Made by a program: the position numbers and the translations under genes. The notes below the pieces were generated by a model. The model saw only the letters and a list, made by a program, of their open reading frames with translations. It searched no databases and was not told the DNA's origin. Positions 51,001 to 60,396 of a DNA stretch of 64,000 nucleotides are shown one piece after another (the first letter of the stretch is position 1; each line of letters starts with the position of its first letter). The stretch is from Dryas octopetala (taxonomy: Eukaryota; Streptophyta; Magnoliopsida; Rosales; Rosaceae): contig OY992834.1 in the NCBI GenBank assembly GCA_963921425.1, forward strand, positions 9,159,271-9,223,270, written 5' to 3'.

Positions 51001-51361
51001 CCTCAGAACCATTCACTATCAAGGCCTGACGCAACCTATCTAAACTTTTCGACACCAAGTCCAAGTAATATAGCTTTCCTCGCCTAACACCACAACCAAT
51101 CGTTTGTCTCGTTCGGATGTCCTTAAAAACACAGAAATCAAGCCAAAAAATTACAATGCAATGTAAGGCTAAGGTTATTTGAGCAACCGACAATAAATTA
51201 TAAGCCGATGATGAGACAATTAAAACAGAGTCCAAATTTAAACCATCAATGAGAGACACAGAACCCTCTTCAAAAACTGGAGCTGGAGTACCATTTGCAG
51301 TGGAAACATATTTTTTGGAATATGGCTTTAAGATTGGGACCTGTCTAGAATCAAATGTCAT
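48073..51361 (-). pseudogene. Copia pol region: protease, integrase, reverse transcriptase, RNase H (broken)
   Basis: Minus-strand frames at 50987-51361, 50706-50972, 50070-50699, 49068-50036, 48730-49029, 48526-48726 and 48073-48507 follow in order. The protease motif DSGATDHM straddles the right edge. The integrase zinc-finger area has CTICELAKSHR, and its core has DVWGP and RSDNGGEY. Reverse transcriptase shows FDVKNAFLHGDL. RNase H shows SSAEAEYRS and the DNKAAC block. Stops or frame breaks fall near 51362-51388, 50973-50986, 50700-50705, 50037-50069, 49030-49067, 48727-48729 and 48508-48525. At 49030-49067 the break falls around the expected catalytic box of the reverse transcriptase. 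The copy is inactive. Confidence 0.85.
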
Positions 51362-51388
51362 ATGGTCTGTAGCTCCAGAATCAATTAT

Positions 51389-52470
51389 TCATGTATTATT
51401 CAAAACAGATGCAGAAATATTTAAAACCTTACCACTGTTATTACCTGTCGTTGCTACCATAGCAGAGGCCCGTTCAGTAACTCCATCATCGCCATCTGTC
51501 TTGGCCTCAACAACTGCAGCAGTAGAGTTCAGACCAGAACCCTTCTTCCTTGAATCACGGTTGTGATCCCACCATTCTGGATATCCTACTATTTCATAGC
51601 AGCGACTCTTGGTGTGACTAGGTTGGTTACAATGAGTACATTTGTAGGATGGTTTGTCAATACCACTGGTACGGGATCGATCATGTGTACGGGATTGATC
51701 TTGGGATCGATCCTGCTGATTCTGCTGAGAACGGGATCGCTCATGTTGTTTCACATTTGGGCGATTCCGAGCCAACATGGCTGAAGCCTCTGAATTTTCT
51801 GACTCCCCATTCAAGGTGGTACGACGTGCTGCCTCACGTCGAACCAAAGAATAGCACTCTTCTAAATCCGGGACCGGTTCCTTGCGCAGAATCTTTCCAC
51901 GTACCTGTTCAAATTCACCATCTAATCCTGCAAGAAATACATGTACTCTTTGCCGTTCGATGGACTTCCTATATGCTTCAACATCATCAGCCTGCTGCAT
52001 GACCACTTCATCACGATGGTCCAATTTGCGGAAAATTCCAGTCAGCTCTCCATAATATATAGAGAGGGTTTTTCCACTTTGTTTGGCCGTGAAGGCCTTT
52101 TGATTCAAGGAAAACACCTGTAATTCATCACTTCCATCATAGAAAGCCTTCGATAGGGCACTCCGCGGGCAGTAGATAAGCGTAAATATCGTTTCATAAT
52201 TTCAGGATCCATGGACATCAACAGCCACCTCTTTACTTTCTGATTTTCAGCATACCACTTTTCATGCCCATCGCCTGTTTCTGCAGGTGGCTTGGTCTTG
52301 CCACGAATATAGGAGAGTTTCTCCCTCTCAGCAATATGCATCTCCATCAATTGGGACCAAACGTCATAGTTTGATTTAGTAAGAATGATCCCAGCGTTAA
52401 AAACCCTTTTAGAGTGAACAACAATAGGGATTGATTTTGACCCAGATGATTCAACGTCTTTCTCGCCCAT
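51389..52470 (-). pseudogene. Copia gag region (frameshifted)
   Basis: The 5' part (52105-52470) starts MGEKDVESSGS and holds the DVWSQLMEMHI segment typical of Copia gag (UBN2-like). A frame change near 52120-52165 leads into a second frame (51389-52117). That frame carries the rest of the capsid-like region and one CCHC zinc knuckle, CTHCNQPSHTKSRC. A nonsense codon just before the protease motif separates it from pol. Confidence 0.85.
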
Positions 52471-52569
52471 GATGAGTACTAAGAATGACTACACAAGAGT
52501 TCTGATTGATTTTGCAGCAAACTATTAAGAGTGCGGCTAGGTTTTTTGTCTTCTTCTTCTTTTTAGCTG

Positions 52570-52581
52570 GCTCTGATACCA
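52570..52581 (-). other. Primer-binding site of the Copia element
   Basis: The minus strand reads TGGTATCAGAGC, the usual site pairing with initiator tRNA-Met in plant Copia elements. It lies 3 nt inside the 5' LTR. Confidence 0.85.
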
Positions 52582-52584
52582 ACT

Positions 52585-52714
52585 TGAAAATAAGGGTTTT
52601 GGGGAATAATAATCTTCTCTTTCTTTCATTCATCAACAAGGTATATATACAAAGCTAAGTAAGGGTAAGTTAGACTTTTCATAATTCTTTACTAATTACA
52701 TAATCATCGCAAAA
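52585..52714 (-). repeat. 5' LTR of the Copia element
   Basis: 130 bp, near-identical to the LTR at 47936-48065. The outer end has lost the usual terminal bases (CAAAA where the partner has TAACA). Confidence 0.85.
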
Positions 52715-52723
52715 ATATATATT

Positions 52724-53205
52724 CAGTGGCGGATCCATTAAGGGACAAGGGTGGTCAATTGACCACCCGTCTGTCAGAAATCTTTTCCCAAAATCGCCAG
52801 TTTGACCCCTCGAAATAACCACCTGTGACCACATAGAGAGTATGCCCACAACTTGTTCGACAAAATGTCTGAATGGTTGTGAGGTTGTCTGATGTCTGAA
52901 GGAGGCAACTCGAGTTCTTCTATTTTTTTTTTTAAAAAAAAGCCTGGCTCAAAATAACGTCGTTTCGAAGCCATGAATTTAAAAAAGAAAGAATAAACTA
53001 ACAAACAACAGCCTGATTGAATTAACCCATACTCATTCACCATTTATCCCCAATTCCCTTTTTCTCAAACTCTAACCCCTTACCCAGCCCCATTTGTCGC
53101 CACCCCGCCCGCCTGCAAGTCGCCGCTAGCCAGCCCCCACTCACCTAACCCCTTATATAAGTTTACAATATGACCCCATGGATAAAATTCATGGATCCGC
53201 CACTG
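52724..53205. mobile_element. hAT (TIP100-type) non-autonomous element, 482 bp
   Basis: The ends are CAGTGGCGGATCCAT and ATGGATCCGCCACTG, perfect 15-bp inverted repeats of the widespread TIP100-like class. Outside lie TATATATT and CATACATT, which agree at 6 of 8 positions, fitting an 8-bp duplication. No transposase is present. It sits 9 bp from the outer edge of the Copia LTR. Confidence 0.88.
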
Positions 53206-53451
53206 CATACATTATATGATATACATATATGTTATATTTATTATCATAATCAATCATATCTTATTTAATATAATATACCAGAATTTTATAAATCATAGTA
53301 TTTAGTTTATTACATATCTTAAATCTCTTATATATCTTAATCACACATTAAAAATGAATGTGGTGATTATTGCTCTTATATTGTTGACTTAAATTATGTA
53401 AACTTATTAGTAATTTGTTGCAAATTGTATTGGATTCACAGGTTGAGCACA

Positions 53452-54220
53452 CCTAGTCAATTCGGGCAACTTAAGACCAACCCGAACATGAACTCGAGCC
53501 CGAGTCCGAATTGTGAAGTGTGGGCTCGGGGTTGGTTTGCCTTCCAACCCGCCCAACCCACTCGAATTAGACCTCTAACTAACATACAATTAATATTGCC
53601 TAATGAAAAAAATTGCTCAAAGGTAATTATTAAGTAATTTCAATTCTTATTAAATGACATTGTTGACGATTACATGCCAAAACGGTAGCGATACATGTAC
53701 CATATTTACTGACACACAATCTTGACTGCATCTGTCACACATGTAAACTCATTTATGTGGTGGATACAATGTACTGACTCTTTTAATATCTAGAAAAAAT
53801 GTATGTGAGTAAAGACATGTGAACTTTCAATGCCTAGTCAATTTGGGCAACCTAAGACCAACCCGAACATGAACCCGAGCCCGAGTCCGAATTGTGGAAT
53901 GTGGGCTCGGGGTTGGTTTGCCTTCCAACCCCACCCAATTAACCCACTCGAATTAGACCCCTAACTAACATACAATTAATATTGACTAATGAAAATAATT
54001 GTTCAAAGGTAATAATTAAGTAATTTCAATTCTTATTAAATGATATTGTCGACGATTACATACCAAAACGGTAGCGATACATGTACTATATTTACTGACA
54101 AACAATCTTGACCGCATCTGTCACACATGTAAACTCATTTATGTGGTAGATACACTATACCAACTCTTTTAATATATGGAAAAAATGTATGTAAGTAAAG
54201 ACAAGTGAACTTTCAGTGTA
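53452..54220 (+). repeat. Tandem direct repeat, two units of about 385 bp
   Basis: The unit beginning CCTAGTCAATT at 53452 returns at 53833 and runs to about 54220. Long shared blocks include CCGAACATGAAC, GAGCCCGAGTCCGAATTGTG, GGCTCGGGGTTGGTTTGCCT, AAAACGGTAGCGATACATGT and CTGTCACACATGTAAACTCA. Copies differ by scattered substitutions and small indels (period 381-386). A third, older copy lies left of the Copia element at 47585-47715. The CCGAAC/GGGTTGG-rich part resembles terminal regions of some plant DNA elements. Confidence 0.85.
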
Positions 54221-55430
54221 TGGAGAAATGCATGTGGACAAAGACAGATGAACTAATAACACTTTTTAAGTGTGTGTGAATCAGATGTGAGTGACAATTA
54301 AGAGACAACATTGATACTAGTTGGTATCTTAGAAAAATCCCTACTTAGACAACATTGAGAGATATAGTTAAAATGTGTACCTTGTTTTTACAATAATTTT
54401 TGGTTCTAGCTGGCATAAGAGAACATTGTTAAAACACAAATGTCTGCCCAAAATACAACCACAGAGTGACACATAAGGCTACCTCCTCCTAACCAATTAC
54501 ACAACCCAATCCTGGTATCGGGTTCCGTGCCACCTCATCAATCCAACCACATCGCAGCCGTTCATTCTGTTGACTCAATCGGGGGACCCCACACAAAGTG
54601 CCCTTTTCATGTGGGATGTGGACCAAACGTGTTCGCCACTTGCCTTAACCGAGCGTAACCTCACCAGATTTTTCCGCGTGAAGCCGACGCGCCACTTCTC
54701 GCTTCTCCCTCCATATCAAAAGACATTAGGTTTTATTTTTACCGGCAAATGAAATATTTTACCAACATTTCAAAACGATTCTCCAAATGACCAAAATACC
54801 CTCCGTCCGAATCCATCTCGGATGAACATCACATGCTGACGCACCCACTGCCCCCACCCTACATTGATGAGAAAAAAGCCCGCACTTTTCTAATGTCAAA
54901 GATTAAATGACTGTATTACCCTTCAGCTTTGGATTACTGCACCTCCACTTTAAATTTCTGTGTGGGCGTGTGCAGAGGAGCAATTTCTCTCCTGTCTTTA
55001 AACAAATGGGTTTGGACAACTATCATGACGTGTAATAGCGGCAGCTTTCTCTCCGCGCACACCCGACCCCTCCGTGAATACAACAAAAGATAAAGGGCAG
55101 AATCGTCCAGGAGAAAAAATAAATCGAAAGACACACATACGAAGGGCCGAGAAAGCAACAGAAGTTAATAAGAAACCCTGATTATATCGAGTTCTGTGAG
55201 ATCTGCAAACCCAACCCCCCAACCTCTGAGAGCGAAAAAACCCCACGAGAAAGTGAGAGAAAAAGCCCAAAAAAAAAATCCCAGAAACCAAACACTTTTT
55301 TGGGGGGCCAAGTTTTTCTCTGTCTGACTCTCTCGGACCCTTTCTCTCTCTACCTACCTGTGTGTTGCTGATATTATCTGAATATTTTGTATCTGGTGGG
55401 TTGCTGAAGAGAGAAATTAAAGAGTTGGAG
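54221..55430. other. Upstream region of the WRC gene
   Basis: From about 54480 the sequence becomes GC-richer and holds many pyrimidine tracts (for example CTCTCTC near 55320-55350). This is probably promoter and 5' UTR. An ORF on the other strand here shows no family likeness. Confidence 0.4.
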
Positions 55431-56853
55431 ATGAGGATCCGGAAGAACGCGAAGCTCTCACCCCTCCTCTTCACCTCGCACGCTTCAGCTCCCGAGGACT
55501 TCCTGCCGCACGTGTGCAAGCTCAACCAGTCGCCATGGGATGTGATTCCCTTTGCCCACCACCACTCCTCGCACTACCAGGTCAGTCTTCGTCTTCTTCA
55601 ATCTGATCTCTCTTTCCCTCTCCGCATTTTAATGGCAGATCTGCCACAAAACCCACTTCCCAGCTCCCCTCTAATTTCTCTCTCCCCTTCCGCCTGCATT
55701 TCCCTCCACTAGGGTTTTCTGTATTACATTAGGGTTCCCCAAAAACCCTAAAATTTTCAGCTTCCGTGCTGTATTTAGCTCGCGACGGTCGATTAGGTTA
55801 ATGGGTCGCCCTCATTTCCACATATTTTGAACTTTTTTTCTCTCTTGGGTTTTTGGTTTTTGTTTTATTGTAGTTCGAAGCTGAAGACAGCAGCTTCAAT
55901 GGAAACGGGAGCTACGGTGATTCCATCGGAGCTGTTGAGAGGTAACCCACTTCCCTATTCCTCGATTCCAATCCTTACTTTCTCTCCAATTTTTCGTACG
56001 GTATTCCAACCAATATTAGGGTTTGGTGTTTTCATTTTTATCGTTTTTATTCTATGTTGCCTTTGTTTTTATAATATCCAAAATTCTAGCTTGAAATATG
56101 TATGTGTTAATACAAAACGACAGCGTCGCGTCGATGATGGACACTGGCGAAGACAAACCAGCAGCTGCAGCAGCAATGCCCAATACCCGCGGCGATATCG
56201 ACCGTAACGATAATATCGAAAAGGGTCTTGTTACTTGGAAAGGGTTGGGCGATAACGAAGAAGCGAGAATAAGGAGCAGAGACAATAATGATAATGGAAT
56301 TGGGTTTTCGAAGAAGCAGAAGATAAGCATGTTCTGCCAGAAGAATGATGGTAAGGGTTGGCATTGCAAGAAGGAAGCCAAGCAAGGTCACTCCTTTTGC
56401 GAACACCATTTGTCTCTCCTTAGGTCTTACAATAACAACACCACCAGCAATCAAAACAACAACAACACTACTAGCAACAATGTTGCCTCCAAAAAGGCCC
56501 CGCCAGTAGCTGCCATCCCCGCTGTTGGGTCCCGCCGCGTTCGGGCCAAGGCCAAGAAGGCTGGATCTTCAAACCCTTACGAATTCTATTACTATTCCGG
56601 CTTTGGCCCGTTATGGGGACGAAAGCGAGGCGGGGATAAAGACAAGAGCCAGGCCAAGTCTGCTGAAAATGGTACTATTACTCATGAGACCGCTCCTCAA
56701 TCTCAATCGTCTTCTTCACAAATTGTTAATGACGAATTTGATTATGTCGATTACGACGATGAGGACGACGACGACGATAATGGCAGCGGAGACAGCGGCA
56801 GGAAGCGGATGCGGAAGCCGGTGAAGGCGAGATCACTCAAGTCCCTAATGTAA
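55431..56853 (+). CDS. WRC-domain protein
   Basis: Three exons: 55431-55580, 55874-55941, 56124-56853. The sum is 948 nt, 315 residues. The start MRIRKNAKLSPLLF and the CKLNQSPWDVIPF segment fill exon 1. The WRC zinc motif is C144-X9-C154-X10-C165-X2-H168, in the context FCQKNDGKGWHCKKEAKQGH. WRC is the DNA-binding and nuclear-localising motif of growth-regulating factors. No QLQ domain was found, so this is a WRC-only protein such as Arabidopsis At2g42040, rather than a GRF. Asn-rich (181-200) and basic RRVRAKAKK stretches follow, then a strongly acidic run (DDEDDDDD) and a basic C-terminus, RKRMRKPVKARSLKSLM. It is probably nuclear. Its targets are unknown. Confidence 0.85.
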
Positions 56854-58003
56854 GATAATTTCACAGGGATTGCGATTATCGTTTTTAATTAGTTTCTTCT
56901 TCTTTTGGGTGTTTAGGGTTAACAAACTTTTTGTTGCACATGGTGTCGCGTTTTGTCGCGGGTGAGGGTAGTGCCTCTCCGGAACATGACAGGAATGAGA
57001 GGTTGTTTGCTAGCGTGTGAGTCGGGTGTACCCACAGGGATTGTGTTAGACAGTGTTTAAAAATGGAAGGGTAGTTTGGGAATTTTCCCTTGTTTGTTTA
57101 TTCGTTTTTCCAACAACCAATTGCTCTTTTACATACGAGTTATAGCCTTCTAGGTCCGGTCGATGTGGCTGAATGACATTCTTGATAAAGAATATAAAAT
57201 CAGACTCTTTTTTTTTTTTTGGTTTTGTTTTCTTGTTTTCTTTTTGGGAAATTATCTCCATGCAACACTAGAATTTGCTGGGCCCACAGACTTGGATGCG
57301 CCACGTGGCGCTGTATTGGAGAGCGGCCCATTCAGTTCAGAGTACGTAGTATTAACATGATTTTAAAACAAAACAAATTCATTCTCATTTTTTTTATTTA
57401 TTCTTAGGCTCTTAGTCTTAGCTAAGCAAATTTCAGGTTATTAACTTATTATATCCGAGATTAGCAAATTAAGTGACGTGTAACTTTTTTTAAATATTTA
57501 GTACTTCTTTTATGGAAATTATTTAGTATTTTAGTTGGTGTTTCCCAAATGGATATTCAACGATGAAGCTATTTCCTGTAAGCTAACTCAAAATAGACGT
57601 ATGTATATATAAGAAAGTTTGGTGGAACCCTAGCTAATTCATTATGTGGAATCCACTTATGCAGGACAAAAAGATTTATACTTTTTTGTGTAGCCTAAAC
57701 GTATTAACCATGCGTGTATAGTATATGTTGCCACTACTTGTTTTTAGCTACTAATAATAATAACAACAAAAGAAAAATTACATTCATACCCCTTCTCGCC
57801 TAATTAAGTCCTTGGTAATAATTGGTTGGGTAATGAGTCATAGGGTTAAGGTTCAATTTATTCAAATGTTAAAAAAAATGCTCCCTATATCCCTATTTCA
57901 TAAATTCTAATTTTACTTTTAAATATTATTTTAAAAAAAATCAACCTAACGCAGCTACCCACCCTCCCTTCCTTGTCGTCTGAGACCTTCCCTCTATGTC
58001 TAT
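56854..58003. other. 3' flank of the WRC gene and spacer
   Basis: AT-rich sequence with several poly-T runs. A GC-richer patch at 56940-57030 probably belongs to the 3' UTR. No gene was recognised. Confidence 0.45.
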
Positions 58004-58284
58004 GGGCTCGTTTGGTACTGCTTTTAGAATTGTCAAAAGCATTTTCAGATTAGGAGAAGCACATTTGGTAGCGTTTATCAAAAATAAATAAAAGTATTTT
58101 TGGGTTATAAAAATGCTTTTAAGGATTTTTTAAGAAGCATATGTCAGGTGCTTGCTCATGAAGCACTTCCAAGTGATTTTACATGAACTATTTAGAATTT
58201 TTATAAAAATATGTTTGTGCTTCTTTGCAAAAGCGCTTTCACTTCCAATAAAAGCGCTTCCAGAAGGAAGTGCCAAACAAGCCC
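58004..58284. mobile_element. MITE with GGGCTCGTTTGG termini
   Basis: The left end GGGCTCGTTTGGTACTGC pairs with the right end GAAGTGCCAAACAAGCCC. Internal AAAAGCGCTT, AAAAGCATTT and AAGCACTT motifs recur in both orientations. TCTAT stands on each side and may be the remains of a target-site duplication. It is the same general class as the element in FRO intron 4. Confidence 0.75.
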
Positions 58285-60396
58285 TCTATATCCTTATCTT
58301 TCTCTTTGTCACTCTCTTTCCTTTATTTTCTCTTTCTCTTCCTCTTCTTCGCTCCTGAGCTTGCAAGATCACTATGGGTAGTCGACGACCCCATTGCATT
58401 TTACTTTGTTCTCTTACTTTTTTTTTTAAGTTTTATTTAAGGGTATAGTGAGAAGTTTTTGGGAAAATATGGTTGAAAGGAGGTTATAATTAGCAATTAA
58501 GGTGGGTACAAGTAGAATTTCTCATAAAAAACTATGATAATAATAATAATTTGTATGTGTGATTTAAGAAGAATGGGAATTTGTACCAAAAAAGAAAAGA
58601 ATGGGAATTTGAGTTTATATATGTTGGTTTAAGAAGAATAAGCTTTACGTAGCCCACCCAAAAGTCCACCAGGCCCACGCCCAAATTTCTTCTCCAACAA
58701 CCTTAGTCCCTAGGCCGGTAACTATTCTTCTAACCGAAATCATCTAAGGGTCTAATTTTAGATTTGAGTCCTACTATTTTTTTTTAATTATTATTAATCA
58801 AATGTAGATTTGAATTCTTAACCTCCTTTCATAAAAAGAGACTGAGTTTCATGTACTAGACTAAATAATCATTTGTTAGAATCTTACTATTCATATCATC
58901 TTGTCCTATTTTCCCACCCCTAATGTTATTAGCCACAAACTTTGGGAGATTTTGATTACAAACTTCTTAGCCACCACAAACTTATCACATATGAACCCAT
59001 TATATGATGTTGGTACTAGTACGTGTATGACCACTGAGGCCAACCCTCCATATATTGCCACCTTCAATCTTTTCTTTTTCCAACAGCATTACTCGTTCTT
59101 CCCAAAATAACTAAGCCATCCAGGTCATCAATTTTTTTCATGTTCATTATCACAAAATTAGCACTCAGAAACTGAGAGATTGCAAAGAAGTTGATAATTA
59201 AAGGTAGATGCATGGGATGTACATAATGCATAGTCCAAATGATGATGCCCATCATAGAAGCTCTTCTACTTCCTCTTTCTTCGATTCCCTTTGCTCCGCT
59301 AGAGCTAGAGCTGTTCTAGTCTAGGGTCTTTCTTTTCTCTTAGGTTTCGGCGACCCTTGTACAAAAAAAAAAGGTGTGATTATTGTATAATATAATGAGG
59401 TATGTACTACCCATAAAAGCATTTTTGCATGCCTTACTGTTTTGAGGGTTTGATATGTGAATTTAATTGGTCATGTTATTATTGTTTTTGTGGACAATGC
59501 TTATGTTATTGATATGTGACCCTTAGATATATATTGCCTTTTCACGTTACATTTCTTTTCATCCAAGCCTTGGAAAATATTTTCTCTATTTTGGGGTCAG
59601 GAAAGAAACACACACTTAAAGCCCTCAAAATGAGGTTCAACGATATAATTAATTAGCACTTTTTTTTTTGGTCTGATATAATTAGCACTCAAAGAATCAA
59701 ATTTTTGAGAATATTTTTCCCACAACTTTATGGGTAAATATTTTTCTGCATATTACTTTATGAGGCTAAAATCTATTTATGACATTTCAATGCATTAGGT
59801 TCACATGGGTTTCGCATTACAAATGACATTTCTTCCAATGTTTGCAAGTATTCCCACCAAAAAAAAAAAAATTCATAAAGTTGGTTCTTATATCACATCT
59901 CTTGAACCAGATTGGATCTTGACTCAGTAGTTGTTTTTGATAAAAAGTTTAATTAATAAAATTGTGGATATGAACTTGTGCCTGCAGGCACACATATACA
60001 CGATCGAGAAATCTCAAGCCACAGGTAAAATATACCCATGACTGAAATAGAGTACAGGTACGTATCTATAAATGATTTAGAGAACTTGTGAAAATAGTTG
60101 CTGGATCACCAAATTCACTTCAACACACTGCAACAGACAAGCAAAAATATAAAAATCCAACACCAAAACACAATTTAACAACTTCATGAATTTTCATGGC
60201 CTACTAGTTTTATAGCATCTAGAGGGTTAATCTTATGAAAATTTGAAAAATCAGATAAATTTTGAGATTGAAATCTCTAGGTCTGCTGCATGCTAAAAAG
60301 GTAATAGTACATCCACCTGAATTCACATAGAGGAAGACTATGCAACAAAAAAAAGCCGGTCATGTTTTGGATGTCAATGCAGCAAAGAGATCAAAC
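58285..60396. other. AT-rich spacer between WRC and SYP71
   Basis: No gene was recognised. Short poly-A and poly-T runs are present, and the right part near 60100-60396 is probably the 3' UTR of the minus-strand SYP71 gene. Confidence 0.45.

Larger units (their letters stand above)
47936..52714 (-). mobile_element. Copia-type LTR retrotransposon, complete in length but decayed
   Basis: About 4.78 kb on the minus strand, bounded by two 130-bp direct LTRs (47936-48065 and 52585-52714). By eye the LTRs differ at about five positions. A primer-binding site complementary to initiator tRNA-Met (TGGTATCAGAGC) lies next to the right LTR, and a polypurine tract next to the left. Domain order is gag, protease, integrase, reverse transcriptase, RNase H, which defines Copia. 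Several stops and frame breaks interrupt the coding region, so it cannot make its own polyprotein as it stands. Target-site duplications cannot be judged because both flanks are TATATA-rich. Confidence 0.92.

Noticed and set aside
51249-52123. Plus-strand ORFs across the Copia gag region
   Set aside because: They are antisense shadows of the gag frame and show no family likeness.
54998-55525. Minus-strand ORF of 175 codons before the WRC gene
   Set aside because: It overlaps exon 1 of the WRC gene antisense and its composition follows pyrimidine-rich UTR sequence.
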